The position numbers and the translations under genes were made by a program. A DNA stretch of 64,000 bases from Thermomonas brevis (lineage in GTDB: Bacteria > Pseudomonadota > Gammaproteobacteria > Xanthomonadales > Xanthomonadaceae), in assembly GCF_014395425.1 (NCBI RefSeq), contig NZ_CP060711.1, forward strand, positions 434,001 through 498,000. Direction: 5' to 3'. Under the pieces are notes generated by a model, which saw only the letters and a list, made by a program, of their open reading frames with translations, was not told where the DNA came from and searched no databases. This document shows, piece by piece, positions 34,577-43,808 of this stretch (the first letter of the stretch is position 1; every line of letters begins with the position of its first letter).

Positions 34577-37018
34577 TCATGGCCGCCAAAACTCCGGCGC
34601 GTAGCATAGCCCAGCCGTCTGGCCGCGCCTGCGCACGGTATCCCACAGCCGCGCATGGAAGGCGCGTTGCTCGCGCAGGCGCAGGCCGTCGCGCCCGATC
34701 CAGACCCGGATCGCGCCGGAGCGCGACGTGTCCAGCACTTCCGCGCCGGCCTCACACCAGCGCCGCACCACCGGCGGACGCGGATGCCGGAAGCGGTTGT
34801 CGGCGCCGGACGACACCAGCGCCAGCTTCGCCCCGGTCGCGGCGACGAAGGCCGGATCGGAAGAACCGTCGCTGCCGTGGTGCGGCACGACCACCACGTC
34901 GCTGCGCAGATGCGCGGCGTCCTCGCGCAGCAGCTTGCGTTCCACGTAATGGCCGACGTCGCCTGTGAGCAGCGCGCTGCCGCGGGCGGTTTCGATGCGC
35001 AGCACGCAGGCAGCTTCGTTGCCCAAGTAGGGGAACCCGTCCGCAGGATGCAGGACGCGGAAATGTACGCCGTCCCATGTCCAGTGCAGCCCGGTCCGGC
35101 AGAACGCGTTGCCGGCCGCCGGGCTGCCGCGCGGCGCCAGCACGCGCGGCAGCGGGAACGCCGCCGCCACCGCCTGCCGGCCGCCAGCGTGGTCGTTGTC
35201 GCCGTGGCTGATCACCGCCATGTCCAGCCGCGCGACGCCAAGCGCATGCAGCGCCGGCACCACCGCGCGTTCGCCGGCATCGAAGCCGTCCGGCAGCGCC
35301 GGCCCCATGTCGTACAGCAGACTGTGATGCGCGGTGCGCACCAGCACCGAGAGGCCCTGCCCCACGTCGATCACGGTCAGTTCCGCTTCGCCCTGCGCCG
35401 GCAGTTCGCGCGGCGGATGCAGCAGCGGCAGCCACAACAGCAGCGCCAGCCAGCGCCCCGGCAGGCCGCGCGGCAGCAGCAGCCACAGCGCCGACAGCAG
35501 CGCCAGCGGCAGCGCGTACCAGCGCGACTCCGGCAGCCAGGCCATCGCCATCGGACTGTCGGCGATGCGCGCCAGCACCGGCCAGAGCAGGTCGAAGCAC
35601 CAGGCCGCCGCCTGCCAGAACGGCTGCCCGAAACCAGCGTGCAGGGTCTCGGCCAGCACGCCGAGCAGGCCCAATGGCACCACCACCAGGCTCCACCACG
35701 GCACCGCCGCCAGATTGGCGATGGGCCCGACGAACGAGGCCTGCCCGAACAGCAGCACGGTCAGCGGCAGCAGGCCGAGGCTGGCGACGGCCTGCGCGGC
35801 GAGGAACCCGCGCAGCACGGCTTTCGCTCCGTTTCCACCGCCTTCCGGCAGGCACCATAGCAGCCAGGCCACGCCGGCGAAGCTCAACCAGAAGCCCGCG
35901 CCCAGCACCGCCAGCGGATCGAGCAGGAGCAGCACGATGCAGCCCAGCGCCAGCGTGTCGGCCAGGCGCATCCGTCGCCGCAGCCAGCGCGCCGCCACCA
36001 GCGCGGCGATCATCACCGCGGTGCGCAGGGTCGGCACCGCCATGCCGGTCAGCAGCGCGTAGCCGAACGCGCCGAGCACCGCGCCCGCACCGGCGGCGAA
36101 CGGGCGCGGCAGCCAATGGCACAGCGGCGGCCACAGCCACCACAGCGCCGCCGCGAGCGCGGCGCAGAAGCCGGCCACCAGCCCGACGTGGAAGCCGGAA
36201 ATCGCGACCAGATGGGTCAGCCCGGCGGCGCGCAACCGCGCCCAATCGGCATCGTCCAGCGCACGGGTGTCGCCCAGCGCCAGCGCGCGCACGTAGCGCG
36301 AGGACGGCGCGGGCACGGCTGCGGCGATCCGCGCGCTCGTCGCTTCGCGCCAGGCGTCGATGCCGGCCGGCGCGGCCAGCCGCTTCGCCAGCGCGGGCTC
36401 CAGCACGAAGCCGGTGGCGGCGATGCGCGATGCCAACGCGTATTTCTCCGCGTCGCCGCCACCCGGATTGCGCAGCCCGCGCGGCGCACGCAGGCGCACC
36501 GGGAACGCCCAGCGGCTGCCGGCCCGCAGGCGCAGGCGCGGCTGCGGATCGTCCTCGTACCAGGCCAGTTGCAAAGTCTTGCCACGCAGCGCCGTTGGCT
36601 GCGTCGCGTCGTCATCGACCTCGAAGCGGAAACGGGTGCGGCGCGCCTCGTGCACCGGCAGTTCGACGATCCGGCCCCGCACGGCCAGCGCCTGCCCCTG
36701 CGACGCCTGCGGCAGCTGCGCGTCCAACGCATGACCGGCGTGCAGGCCGGCGAAGGCCAGTCCGGCCAGCAGCATCCCCGCGGGACGCAGCGCGGCGATG
36801 CCGAGCAGCGGCAGCGATCCCGCAAGCAGCAACGCCAGCAGCCAGCGCGGCGGCAATGCGGGCAGCAGCAGGCAGGCGGTGACGCCGGCCAGCAGCGCCG
36901 CGGCGCATGCGGGGCCGAAGAAGGGAATCGGCGGCAGGACGCTGCGGCGGGATGCCACCACTGCCGGGCGCATGCGAGGAAACGGGAGAGAGACCGCCAT
37001 GTCGGCAGCGTCGAACAT
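34577..37018 (-). CDS. comEC: DNA internalisation competence protein ComEC/Rec2
   Basis: This 813-residue protein has three parts. The N-terminal soluble DUF4131-type domain lies between membrane helices. The central competence domain has many helices and the segment LTHLVAISGFHVGLVAG. The C-terminal metallo-beta-lactamase-like domain has VIDVGQGLSVLVRT and the metal motif SHGDNDHAGG. It would carry one DNA strand across the inner membrane during uptake. Upstream lies a 185-base hairpin-containing space and downstream exbB begins almost at once. ATGs a few residues in are alternative starts. Confidence 0.93.
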   Translation of the reverse strand: MFDAADMAVSLPFPRMRPAVVASRRSVLPPIPFFGPACAAALLAGVTACLLLPALPPRWLLALLLAGSLPLLGIAALRPAGMLLAGLAFAGLHAGHALDAQLPQASQGQALAVRGRIVELPVHEARRTRFRFEVDDDATQPTALRGKTLQLAWYEDDPQPRLRLRAGSRWAFPVRLRAPRGLRNPGGGDAEKYALASRIAATGFVLEPALAKRLAAPAGIDAWREATSARIAAAVPAPSSRYVRALALGDTRALDDADWARLRAAGLTHLVAISGFHVGLVAGFCAALAAALWWLWPPLCHWLPRPFAAGAGAVLGAFGYALLTGMAVPTLRTAVMIAALVAARWLRRRMRLADTLALGCIVLLLLDPLAVLGAGFWLSFAGVAWLLWCLPEGGGNGAKAVLRGFLAAQAVASLGLLPLTVLLFGQASFVGPIANLAAVPWWSLVVVPLGLLGVLAETLHAGFGQPFWQAAAWCFDLLWPVLARIADSPMAMAWLPESRWYALPLALLSALWLLLPRGLPGRWLALLLWLPLLHPPRELPAQGEAELTVIDVGQGLSVLVRTAHHSLLYDMGPALPDGFDAGERAVVPALHALGVARLDMAVISHGDNDHAGGRQAVAAAFPLPRVLAPRGSPAAGNAFCRTGLHWTWDGVHFRVLHPADGFPYLGNEAACVLRIETARGSALLTGDVGHYVERKLLREDAAHLRSDVVVVPHHGSDGSSDPAFVAATGAKLALVSSGADNRFRHPRPPVVRRWCEAGAEVLDTSRSGAIRVWIGRDGLRLREQRAFHARLWDTVRRRGQTAGLCYAPEFWRP

Positions 37019-37128
37019 CGAGCGCGCGCTGGGCGTCGGCGCAGGCAGCGTTGCGGGGTCAGGGTTTTACCCTGATTGGTCCGGTCGAGGTTGCGATTCA
37101 CGATGAGCGGGCCGGAAGCGCCAAGAGC

Positions 37129-37150
37129 AGCCGAGCAAGCTCGGCTCTAC
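37129..37150 (-). repeat. GTAG-type REP hairpin (SMAG-like)
   Basis: On the minus strand GTAG is followed directly by AGCCGAGC, a 2-base loop and GCTCGGCT. GTAG at the foot of a GC-rich stem is the hallmark of the SMAG repeats described in Stenotrophomonas maltophilia. The rest of the gap 37019-37203 also holds TCAGGGT/ACCCTGA (37059-37075), just upstream of comEC, and no gene. Confidence 0.65.
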
Positions 37151-37203
37151 AAAAGATGCGAGGGATAGCGCCTGCAGAACGGAGACTGCTCCGCTGACAG
37201 CGC

Positions 37204-37392
37204 TCAGAACACCGTCAGCAGCGCCAGCCCTAGCAGGCCGTAGATCGCGATCACCGCCCAGAAATAGCGCGGCGAATCCTCGCGCGCGATGGTCTTCCCC
37301 CACGGCCCGGACTTGGCGAACACCTCGCCGCGCCATGCGCCATACGCGGCATAGGCGATCACCAGCACGCCGAGCAGCTTGAACAGCGGCAT
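37204..37392 (-). CDS. Small hypothetical membrane protein
   Basis: This 62-residue protein has two predicted membrane helices (about 3-19 and 43-61). A charged loop containing KSGPWGKTIAREDSPRYFW links them. It starts 3 bases after the lolD stop, so it is the last gene of the lolC-lolD unit. I do not recognise a named family. Size, hydrophobicity and tight spacing argue that it is real. Confidence 0.65.
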   Translation of the reverse strand: MPLFKLLGVLVIAYAAYGAWRGEVFAKSGPWGKTIAREDSPRYFWAVIAIYGLLGLALLTVF

Positions 37393-37395
37393 CCG

Positions 37396-38088
37396 TCAGA
37401 CCTCCGCTGCGGCCAGCGCGTGCAGCCTGCCCTCGCGCAGCTCCAGCACGCGATCCAGCCTGCGCGCCAGTCGGCGGTCGTGGGTCACCAGCACCAGGCT
37501 GGTGCCCTGCGCGCGGTTGAGTTCCAGCATCTGCGCGAACACGGTGGCTGCGGTCTTCTCGTCGAGGTTGCCGGTGGGCTCGTCGCCGAGCACGCAGGCG
37601 GGATTGTTGACCAGCGCGCGCGCCACCGCCGCGCGCTGGCGCTCGCCGCCCGACAGCTCGCCCGGCTTGTGCTGGAGGCGATGCCCCAGGCCCACCGATT
37701 CCAGCAGCGCCTGCGCGCGCTGGCGCGCCTCATCGGTGGAACGGCCGGCCAGCAGCACCGGCATCATCGCGTTCTCCAGCGCGGTGAACTCCGGCAGCAG
37801 GTGGTGGAACTGGTAGACGAAGCCCAGCGACGCGTTGCGCAGGCGACCGCGCGCGGCGTCGGACAACGCGCTCATCTTCTGCCCGGCCACGTACACCTCG
37901 CCGGCGCTGGGTATGTCCAGCCCGCCCAGCAGGTGCAGCAGGGTGCTCTTGCCGGCGCCGGACGCGCCGAGGATGGCGACCGTCTCGCCCGCATGCGCGG
38001 TGAAGTCCAGCCCGTCGAACACCGGCGTGTGCAGCGTGCCTTCGGCATAGGTCTTGCCGAGCTTGTCGGCGCGGATCACCTCACTCAT
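37396..38088 (-). CDS. lolD: Lipoprotein-releasing ABC transporter ATPase, LolD
   Basis: This 230-residue ATPase has Walker [11 protein letters not shown] (41-50). Its signature is [16 protein letters not shown], its Walker B is [12 protein letters not shown], and the H-loop is [13 protein letters not shown]. It powers release of outer-membrane lipoproteins from the inner membrane to LolA. The start overlaps the lolC stop by 8 bases. Confidence 0.96.
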   Translation of the reverse strand: MSEVIRADKLGKTYAEGTLHTPVFDGLDFTAHAGETVAILGASGAGKSTLLHLLGGLDIPSAGEVYVAGQKMSALSDAARGRLRNASLGFVYQFHHLLPEFTALENAMMPVLLAGRSTDEARQRAQALLESVGLGHRLQHKPGELSGGERQRAAVARALVNNPACVLGDEPTGNLDEKTAATVFAQMLELNRAQGTSLVLVTHDRRLARRLDRVLELREGRLHALAAAEV

Positions 38089-39325
38089 AGCGCAGCGCCT
38101 CCGCCGGGGCCGTGCGCGCCGCGCGCCAGGCCGGGTACAGGGTGGCGAGGAACGCCATGACCAGCGCGGCGCAGACGATGGCGACCACGTCGCCGGCCTG
38201 CATGTCGGTGGGCAGCCCGGTGATGTAGTACACGTCCTCGGGCAGCAGTTGTATGCCGAACACCTTTTCGATGGCCTGCAGGAGATTGTTGAGGTTGAAC
38301 GTCAGCGCGACGCCGCCGATCACCCCGGCCACCGTGCCGATGATGCCGATCAGGCCGCCCTGCACCATGAAGGTGCGCATCACCTGCCCGGGCGTCAGGC
38401 CCAGCGTGCGCAGGATGGCGATGTCGGCCTGCTTGTCGGTGACCAGCATCACCTGCGAGGACACCAGGTTGAACGCGCCCATCGCCACGATCAGCGACAG
38501 CAGGATCGCCATCACCGTCTTCTCCATCTTCAGCGCGCGGAACAGGTTGGCGTTGTCCTGCGTCCAGTCGCTGACCCGGTAGGGGCCTTTCAGCTTCATC
38601 GCGAGGTCGCGGGCGACCTCGAAGGCGCGGTCCATGTCGCGCAGCTTCAGGCGCACGCCGGTGACGCCCTCGCCCATCCGCAGCACCCGCTGCAGATCCT
38701 CGAGGTTGACCACCGCCAGGCCCTTGTCGAATTCGTTGTAGCCGGCCTCGAAGACGCCGCTGACCTTGAAGCGCTTCATGGTCTGCACGCCGCCGACCGG
38801 CGTGCTGCGGAACTCGGCGAGGGTGACGATGACGTCGTCGCCCACGCCCACGCCCAGCCACATCGCCAATTCCCGGCCCAGCACGATGTTGAAGCTGCCG
38901 GGCGTCAGCTCGGCCAGCTTGCCCTGCACCATCTTCTCCGGCAGCACCGAGACCTTGCCCTCCTCCGCCGGGATCACCGCGCGCAGCATCGCCGGCTGGT
39001 TGTTGGCGCCGGAGATCAGCGCCTCCTTCTCGATGTAGGGCGCGGCGCCGATCACGCGCGCATCGCCCGTCGCCACCTGCACGGCATGCCGCCAGTCCTG
39101 CAGCGGCTCGCCGTAGCCGCTGACGGTGGCGTGCGCGGCCATTCCCAGCATGCGGTCGCGGATTTCCTTCTGGAAGCCGCTCATCACCGCCAGCGTGGTG
39201 ATCAGCGCGGTGACGCCCAGCGCGATGCCGAGGATCGAAGCCAGCGAGATGAAGGAGATGAAGCCGTTGCGGCGTTTCGCGCGCAGGTAGCGCAGGCCGA
39301 TGGCGACGGGGACGGGTTTGAACAT
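38081..39325 (-). CDS. lolC: Lipoprotein-releasing ABC transporter permease, LolC/LolE family
   Basis: This 414-residue permease begins [20 protein letters not shown]. It has the typical N-terminal helix (about 24-48), a large periplasmic MacB-like domain and three C-terminal helices (FtsX family). Only one permease gene is present, so the transporter is probably a LolFD-type homodimer. A short palindrome TCGAAAG/CTTTCGA (39325-39340) covers the ribosome-binding region just before the ATG, with GGG in its loop. Confidence 0.93.
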   Translation of the reverse strand: MFKPVPVAIGLRYLRAKRRNGFISFISLASILGIALGVTALITTLAVMSGFQKEIRDRMLGMAAHATVSGYGEPLQDWRHAVQVATGDARVIGAAPYIEKEALISGANNQPAMLRAVIPAEEGKVSVLPEKMVQGKLAELTPGSFNIVLGRELAMWLGVGVGDDVIVTLAEFRSTPVGGVQTMKRFKVSGVFEAGYNEFDKGLAVVNLEDLQRVLRMGEGVTGVRLKLRDMDRAFEVARDLAMKLKGPYRVSDWTQDNANLFRALKMEKTVMAILLSLIVAMGAFNLVSSQVMLVTDKQADIAILRTLGLTPGQVMRTFMVQGGLIGIIGTVAGVIGGVALTFNLNNLLQAIEKVFGIQLLPEDVYYITGLPTDMQAGDVVAIVCAALVMAFLATLYPAWRAARTAPAEALRYE

Positions 39326-39348
39326 CGAAAGCCCTTTCGAGTGACCGC

Positions 39349-39801
39349 CTATCCTGCCACCGATGCCGCGCCGGCGGCAGCCTCGCGGCGCTGCATCGCC
39401 AGCCGCAGTTCACGTCGCCCCGCCGCGTCCAGCGTGTCCGGCCAGAACACGAGACGGCGGAGGCGGCCATCGGAACCGCACCAGTGCAGGAAGGCCAGCG
39501 GGCCGCGCCAGCGGACGCACAGCGCGTCCATGCGCGCGCCGTCGCAGCGCGCTTCGCCCGCGCCGGCCGGAATGCACAAGGTACGTGACGGCTGCGCGGC
39601 ATAGCGTCGCGCCTCCACGGCGCCGCAGCCGGCGGCCAGCAGCGCACACGGCCACGCCAGCGCGGGCGGCAGGTCGGAAGCGAACAGGGACAGCGGAGCC
39701 AGCAGCGCCAGCGCGCACAGCGCGGCGGTCAGCCGGCGCGAGGGCCGCCAGTCAAGCAGGAAGGGCGCGGATGCGTTCGATGAGCGTCGCGATTTCGACA
39801 T
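39349..39801 (-). CDS. YgfX/CptA-like membrane protein
   Basis: This 150-residue protein has the YgfX pattern. A short N terminus precedes [44 protein letters not shown], two close membrane helices. A cytosolic beta-rich part ([38 protein letters not shown]) completes it. Its ATG lies 50 bases inside sdhE, a long overlap, and no later start keeps the conserved LLDWRPS. YgfX is known next to SdhE in E. coli and has been linked to SdhE function and cell-shape effects. Confidence 0.78.
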   Translation of the reverse strand: MSKSRRSSNASAPFLLDWRPSRRLTAALCALALLAPLSLFASDLPPALAWPCALLAAGCGAVEARRYAAQPSRTLCIPAGAGEARCDGARMDALCVRWRGPLAFLHWCGSDGRLRRLVFWPDTLDAAGRRELRLAMQRREAAAGAASVAG

Positions 39802-40006
39802 CGTCCGGAGTCTCGTGGCCGAGGAACCAGCGCCAGAGTCTGTCGTCTTCGCTGTCCAGCAGCCGCAGGAAAACGGCGCGCTCGGCGGTCGGACTTTGCC
39901 GCCATTGGCGATCGAGCCAGCGCTCCAGCAACTGGTCGAGCTCGCGCATGCCGCGCCGGCAGCGCCAGCGCAATTTCCGCAGTTCGGTTTCGTCGTCGAT
40001 CTGCAT
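39752..40006 (-). CDS. sdhE: FAD assembly factor SdhE (SdhAF2 family)
   Basis: This 84-residue protein has the SdhE core [22 protein letters not shown], equivalent to the RGxxE motif that contacts the flavoprotein. The C-terminal helices are [18 protein letters not shown]. It helps attach FAD to SdhA and FrdA. The ATG at 40006 was chosen because upstream in-frame sequence lies in a repeat. It follows sdhB by about 150 bases that contain the composite hairpin repeat. Confidence 0.93.
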   Translation of the reverse strand: MQIDDETELRKLRWRCRRGMRELDQLLERWLDRQWRQSPTAERAVFLRLLDSEDDRLWRWFLGHETPDDVEIATLIERIRALPA

Positions 40007-40022
40007 GTGCCGGGGACTCAAG

Positions 40023-40148
40023 CCCCTCTCCCGACGGGAGAGGGACGGGACGAAGGGATGGGGCAAAACTCCCGTGGAGTCGGGATACGCGCGCCTGCGC
40101 CCGTACCCTCATCCGCCCCTGCGGGGCACCTTCTCCCGGGGGAGAAGG
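40023..40148. repeat. Composite hairpin repeat, copy 1
   Basis: A stem CCCTCTCCC/GGGAGAGGG (40024-40044) stands at one end. At the other are GCCCC/GGGGC (40115-40127) and CCTTCTCCC/GGGAGAAGG (40129-40148). Between them lies GTACCCTCATCC, shared with the copy at 55102-55220. It fills the sdhB-sdhE gap. Confidence 0.8.
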
Positions 40149-40156
40149 AAGGAACC

Positions 40157-40939
40157 TCACATCTTGCGCGCCAGCATCAGCTTCTTGATCTCGGCGATGG
40201 CCTTGGCCGGATTCAGGCCCTTCGGGCAGGTCCGGGCGCAGTTCATGATGGTGTGGCAGCGGTACAGCTTGAACGGATCCTCGAGGTCGTCCAGCCGCGC
40301 GCCGGTGTCCTCATCGCGGCTGTCCACGATCCAGCGGTAGGCCTGCAGCAGGATCGCCGGGCCGAGGTAGCGTTCGCCGTTCCACCAGTAGCTGGGGCAG
40401 CTGGTCGAGCAGCAGGCACACAGGATGCACTCGTACAGGCCGTCGAGCTTGGCGCGGTCGTCCTTCGACTGCAGGCGCTCGCGATCCGGCGGGGCCGGCG
40501 TCTGCGTGCGCAGCCACGGGCGGATGCTGGCGTGCTGGGCGTAGAAGTGGGTCAGATCCGGCACCAGGTCCTTCACCACCGGCATGTGCGGCAGCGGGTA
40601 GATGTTGACCTCGCCGCCCTTCACGCTGTCGATCGCGCAGATGCAGGCCAGCGTGTTGGTGCCGTCGATGTTCATCGCGCACGAGCCGCAGATGCCTTCG
40701 CGGCAGGAGCGGCGGAAGGTCAGCGTCGGGTCGATCTCGTTCTTGATCTTGATCAGCGCGTCCAGGACCATCGGCCCGCACGCGGCCATGTCCACCTCGT
40801 AGGTGTCGGTGCGCGGGTTCAGACCGTCGTCCGGGCTCCAGCGGTAGACCTTGAAGGTGCGCGCCTGCTTGGCGCCGTGCGCCGGGAAGTGCTTGCCCTT
40901 CTGGATCTTGGAGTTCTTCGGGAGGGTGAATTCGGCCAT
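40157..40939 (-). CDS. sdhB: Succinate dehydrogenase iron-sulfur subunit, SdhB
   Basis: This 260-residue subunit has three cysteine clusters. The [2Fe-2S] ligands are in [14 protein letters not shown] and LACIC. The [4Fe-4S] and [3Fe-4S] ligands are in [17 protein letters not shown] and [17 protein letters not shown]. It carries electrons from SdhA FAD to quinone at the inner membrane. It starts 17 bases after sdhA and is the last structural gene of the sdhCDAB order. Confidence 0.97.
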   Translation of the reverse strand: MAEFTLPKNSKIQKGKHFPAHGAKQARTFKVYRWSPDDGLNPRTDTYEVDMAACGPMVLDALIKIKNEIDPTLTFRRSCREGICGSCAMNIDGTNTLACICAIDSVKGGEVNIYPLPHMPVVKDLVPDLTHFYAQHASIRPWLRTQTPAPPDRERLQSKDDRAKLDGLYECILCACCSTSCPSYWWNGERYLGPAILLQAYRWIVDSRDEDTGARLDDLEDPFKLYRCHTIMNCARTCPKGLNPAKAIAEIKKLMLARKM

Positions 40940-40956
40940 TGCTCAGGTCTCCCGGC

Positions 40957-42744
40957 TCAGTAGACGCGCTTCTTCGGCGGCACGACCTCGACGTCGTCGT
41001 CGAGGGTGTACATGTGCACCGGACGGTAGTCGATGCGGGTGTTGCCCGCCTCGTCGGCCCAGCAGATGGTGTGCTTCTGCCAGTGCTCGTCGTCGCGCTC
41101 CGGGAAGTCCTCGCGGGCGTGCGCGCCGCGCGATTCCTTGCGGTTCTCGGCGGAAACGATGGTGACCAGCGCCTGGCCCAGCAGGTTCTGCAGCTCCAGC
41201 GTCTCGACCAGGTCCGAGTTCCAGACCAGCGAGCGGTCGGAGACCTTCACGTCGGCGAAGCTGGCGTGGATCTCGCCGATCGCCTTGACGCCCTCGGCCA
41301 GCGACTCGCCGGTGCGGAACACCGCCGCGTCCTTCTGCATCGCGCGCTGCATGTTGTTGCGGATCACCGCGGTCGGGGTGCCGCCGTGGGCGTTGCGCAG
41401 CTTGTCGAGGTTGGCCAGCGCCTTGTCGCAGGCGTCGCCCGCGAGCGGCTTGTGCGGCGCGCCCGGCGTGATCGTCTCGGCGCAGCGGTTGGCGACCGCG
41501 CGGCCGAACACCACCAGGTCGAGCAGCGAGTTGGAGCCCAGGCGGTTCGCGCCGTGCACCGACACGCAGGCGGCCTCGCCGATGGCGTACAGGCCCGGCA
41601 CCACCGCGTCGGGATTGCCGCCCGCCAGTTGCACCACTTCGCCGTGGTAGTTGGTGGGGATGCCGCCCATGTTGTAGTGCACGGTCGGGATCACCGGGAT
41701 CGGCTGCTTCTCCACGTCGACGCCGGCGAAGATGCGCGCGCTCTCGGAGATGCCCGGCAGCTTCTCGTGGATGTCCTTCGGATCGAGGTGGGTGAGGTCG
41801 AGGAAGATGTGGTCCTTGTGCTCGCCCACGCCGCGGCCTTCGCGGATCTCGATGGTCATCGAGCGCGACACCACGTCGCGCGAGGCCAGGTCCTTCGCGT
41901 TCGGCGCGTAGCGCTCCATGAAGCGCTCGCCGTTGCTATTGCGCAGGATGCCGCCTTCGCCGCGCACGCCCTCGGTGATCAGGCAGCCGGCGCCGTAGAT
42001 GCCGGTCGGGTGGAACTGCACGAACTCCATGTCCTGCAGGCCCAACCCGGCGCGCAGCGCCATGCCGCCGCCGTCGCCGGTGCAGGTGTGGGCGGAAGTC
42101 GCGCTGAAATACGCGCGGCCGTAGCCGCCGGTGGCCAGCACCACGCCCTGGGCGCGGAACAGGTGCAGCGTGCCCTCGGACATGTCCAGCGCCAGCACGC
42201 CGCGGCACACGCCCTCCTCGTCCATGATCAGGTCGAGGGCGAAGTATTCGATGAAGAAGCGCGCGTCGTGCGCCAGCGCCTGCTGGTACAGGGTGTGCAG
42301 GATCGCGTGGCCGGTGCGGTCGGCGGCGGCGCAGGTGCGCTGCGCGGTGCCCTTGCCGTAGTCGGTGGTCATGCCGCCGAACGGGCGCTGGTAGATCTTG
42401 CCCTCCTCGGTGCGGCTGAACGGCACGCCCTGGTGCTCCAGCTCGATGATCGCCGGAATGGCCTCGCGGCACATGTACTCGATGGCGTCCTGGTCGCCCA
42501 GCCAGTCCGAGCCCTTGATGGTGTCGTAGAAGTGGAAGCGCCAGTCGTCCGGCCCCATGTTGCCCAGCGCGGCGGAGATGCCGCCCTGCGCCGCCACGGT
42601 GTGGCTGCGGGTCGGGAAGACCTTGGTGATGCAGGCGGTCTGCAGGCCCTTCTGGGCCAGGCCGAAGGTGGCGCGCAGGCCGGCGCCGCCGGCCCCGACC
42701 ACGATCATGTCGAACTTGTGTTCCTGGATCTTGTAGGCGGACAT
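40957..42744 (-). CDS. sdhA: Succinate dehydrogenase flavoprotein subunit, SdhA
   Basis: This 595-residue subunit has the FAD loop [11 protein letters not shown], the covalent flavin histidine H48 in [11 protein letters not shown] and the substrate blocks [20 protein letters not shown] and [18 protein letters not shown]. It oxidises succinate to fumarate in the TCA cycle. Spacing to sdhD is 6 bases. FAD attachment would rely on the SdhE encoded downstream and perhaps on the SdhAF4-like peptide upstream. Confidence 0.97.
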   Translation of the reverse strand: MSAYKIQEHKFDMIVVGAGGAGLRATFGLAQKGLQTACITKVFPTRSHTVAAQGGISAALGNMGPDDWRFHFYDTIKGSDWLGDQDAIEYMCREAIPAIIELEHQGVPFSRTEEGKIYQRPFGGMTTDYGKGTAQRTCAAADRTGHAILHTLYQQALAHDARFFIEYFALDLIMDEEGVCRGVLALDMSEGTLHLFRAQGVVLATGGYGRAYFSATSAHTCTGDGGGMALRAGLGLQDMEFVQFHPTGIYGAGCLITEGVRGEGGILRNSNGERFMERYAPNAKDLASRDVVSRSMTIEIREGRGVGEHKDHIFLDLTHLDPKDIHEKLPGISESARIFAGVDVEKQPIPVIPTVHYNMGGIPTNYHGEVVQLAGGNPDAVVPGLYAIGEAACVSVHGANRLGSNSLLDLVVFGRAVANRCAETITPGAPHKPLAGDACDKALANLDKLRNAHGGTPTAVIRNNMQRAMQKDAAVFRTGESLAEGVKAIGEIHASFADVKVSDRSLVWNSDLVETLELQNLLGQALVTIVSAENRKESRGAHAREDFPERDDEHWQKHTICWADEAGNTRIDYRPVHMYTLDDDVEVVPPKKRVY

Positions 42745-42750
42745 CGCGAA

Positions 42751-43134
42751 TCAGCTCCCGAGCGCGATGCGCAGCACCGCGAGCACGCTGGCGATGGCCG
42801 CCAGGGCGCAGACGAAAATGATGGCCAGTTGGGCCACGGTGGCCGCCAGCGGGGTGTGCACGTAATCCTCGACGATCACCTGCAGGCCGAGCTTGGCGTG
42901 CCAGAACATGCCGAGCAGGAAGGCGACCAGCACGCAGGCGTTGACCGGATCGGCGACCAGCGCGTGCACGTAGGCGTAGTCGGCGCTGCGCATGGTCAGC
43001 ACCATGCCGAGCAGCCACAGCGCGGACAGCCCGGTGGAGATGGCAGTGATCCGCTGCCAGGCGAAGTGATGGGTGCCGTCCTTCGCCGAACCGAGGCCCA
43101 GCGAGCGCTTGAGCGGAGTGCGGTAGTCGTTCAT
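42751..43134 (-). CDS. sdhD: Succinate dehydrogenase membrane anchor subunit, SdhD
   Basis: This 127-residue subunit has three membrane helices (about 30-50, 60-80 and 95-120). HHFAWQRITAISTGLSALWL lies at the first and FWHAKLGLQVIVEDYVH at the second, with the histidine expected to ligate heme b. It forms the quinone site with SdhC. Its start overlaps the sdhC stop as ATGA. Confidence 0.92.
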   Translation of the reverse strand: MNDYRTPLKRSLGLGSAKDGTHHFAWQRITAISTGLSALWLLGMVLTMRSADYAYVHALVADPVNACVLVAFLLGMFWHAKLGLQVIVEDYVHTPLAATVAQLAIIFVCALAAIASVLAVLRIALGS

Positions 43135-43541
43135 GCCTGCCCCCAGTGCGACAGCACGATGCCCCAGCCCAGCGCGGTCAGCACCACGCTGCCGATGATG
43201 GAAATCCAGCTGTTGCGCACGAAATCCGGGATCGAGAACCCCAGCCCGCCGTCCTGCAGCAGGTGGCGGACGCCGTTGATCAGGTGGTAGGCCAGCGCCC
43301 AGCTGAAGCCCAGCATCGCCAGCTTGCCCAGCGGCGAGCCGAGGCAGGCGGCGAAGGCGGCCCAGCGTTCGGCGCCGCCGGCCAGGGCCATCAGGCCGCA
43401 GACCAGCGCCAGCGCGCCGACGGAAAGGATCATGCCGGTGGCGCGGTGCAGGATCGAGGTGGCCATCTGCACCTGCCAGCGATAGACCTGCAGGTGCGGC
43501 GACAGCGGACGTTCGCGTCCGCGCGGATCGGAAGCAGCCAT
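43131..43541 (-). CDS. sdhC: Succinate dehydrogenase cytochrome b556 subunit, SdhC
   Basis: This 136-residue subunit starts MAASDPRGRERPLSPHLQVYRW. It has SILHRATGMILSVGALAL for the first helix, with the conserved serine-histidine-arginine of the quinone site, and LGFSWALAYHLINGVRHLLQD for the second, with a heme histidine. Three helices total. It is 48 bases after the SdhAF4-like frame. Confidence 0.94.
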   Translation of the reverse strand: MAASDPRGRERPLSPHLQVYRWQVQMATSILHRATGMILSVGALALVCGLMALAGGAERWAAFAACLGSPLGKLAMLGFSWALAYHLINGVRHLLQDGGLGFSIPDFVRNSWISIIGSVVLTALGWGIVLSHWGQA

Positions 43542-43589
43542 GAGCGGTGCGTTCTCCGGGCTGGGCGGCTCGCGCCGCGTGGCTATGGA

Positions 43590-43700
43590 TCAGAAGTCGA
43601 TGCAGCGGCCGTTCTTTTCCCAGTCCCCGTAGCGGGTGGGGTCCAGACCGCCACGACCGCCGTGTTCTTCGGCTGCGGTCGGCGCGGCTGGAACCGGCAA
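43590..43700 (-). CDS. SdhAF4/DUF1674-like peptide, start unclear (short or frameshifted)
   Basis: On the minus strand a frame ending at 43590 encodes GGRGGLDPTRYGDWEKNG followed by RCIDF, the conserved C-terminal signature of the DUF1674/SdhAF4 family. These small proteins bind flavinylated SdhA and aid complex II assembly. The frame has no ATG or GTG: it is open back to a TGA near 43790, and the first usable start is TTG at 43700, giving 36 residues. Family members are usually longer. An ATG at 43768 (MIGQTRPA) lies in a neighbouring frame, so a one-base shift in the intervening C/G-rich run could also explain it. It sits directly upstream of sdhC. Confidence 0.65.
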   Translation of the reverse strand: MPVPAAPTAAEEHGGRGGLDPTRYGDWEKNGRCIDF

Positions 43701-43808
43701 CGACGCGGGCTCCCCGGGTTCGGCCGGCGACGGCGCGGACTCGGGGCGGGACGGGTTTGACCTATCATCGACGCATTCACAACCCGATCAGTTTACGTCC
43801 GCACCCCG

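Noticed and set aside
43583..43780. A 65-codon ATG-started minus-strand frame between sdhC and ygfZ
   Set aside because: Its Pro/Arg/Thr-rich product shows no family. The overlapping frame with the DUF1674 terminus is better supported, though the first few codons of this frame may be the displaced start of that gene.
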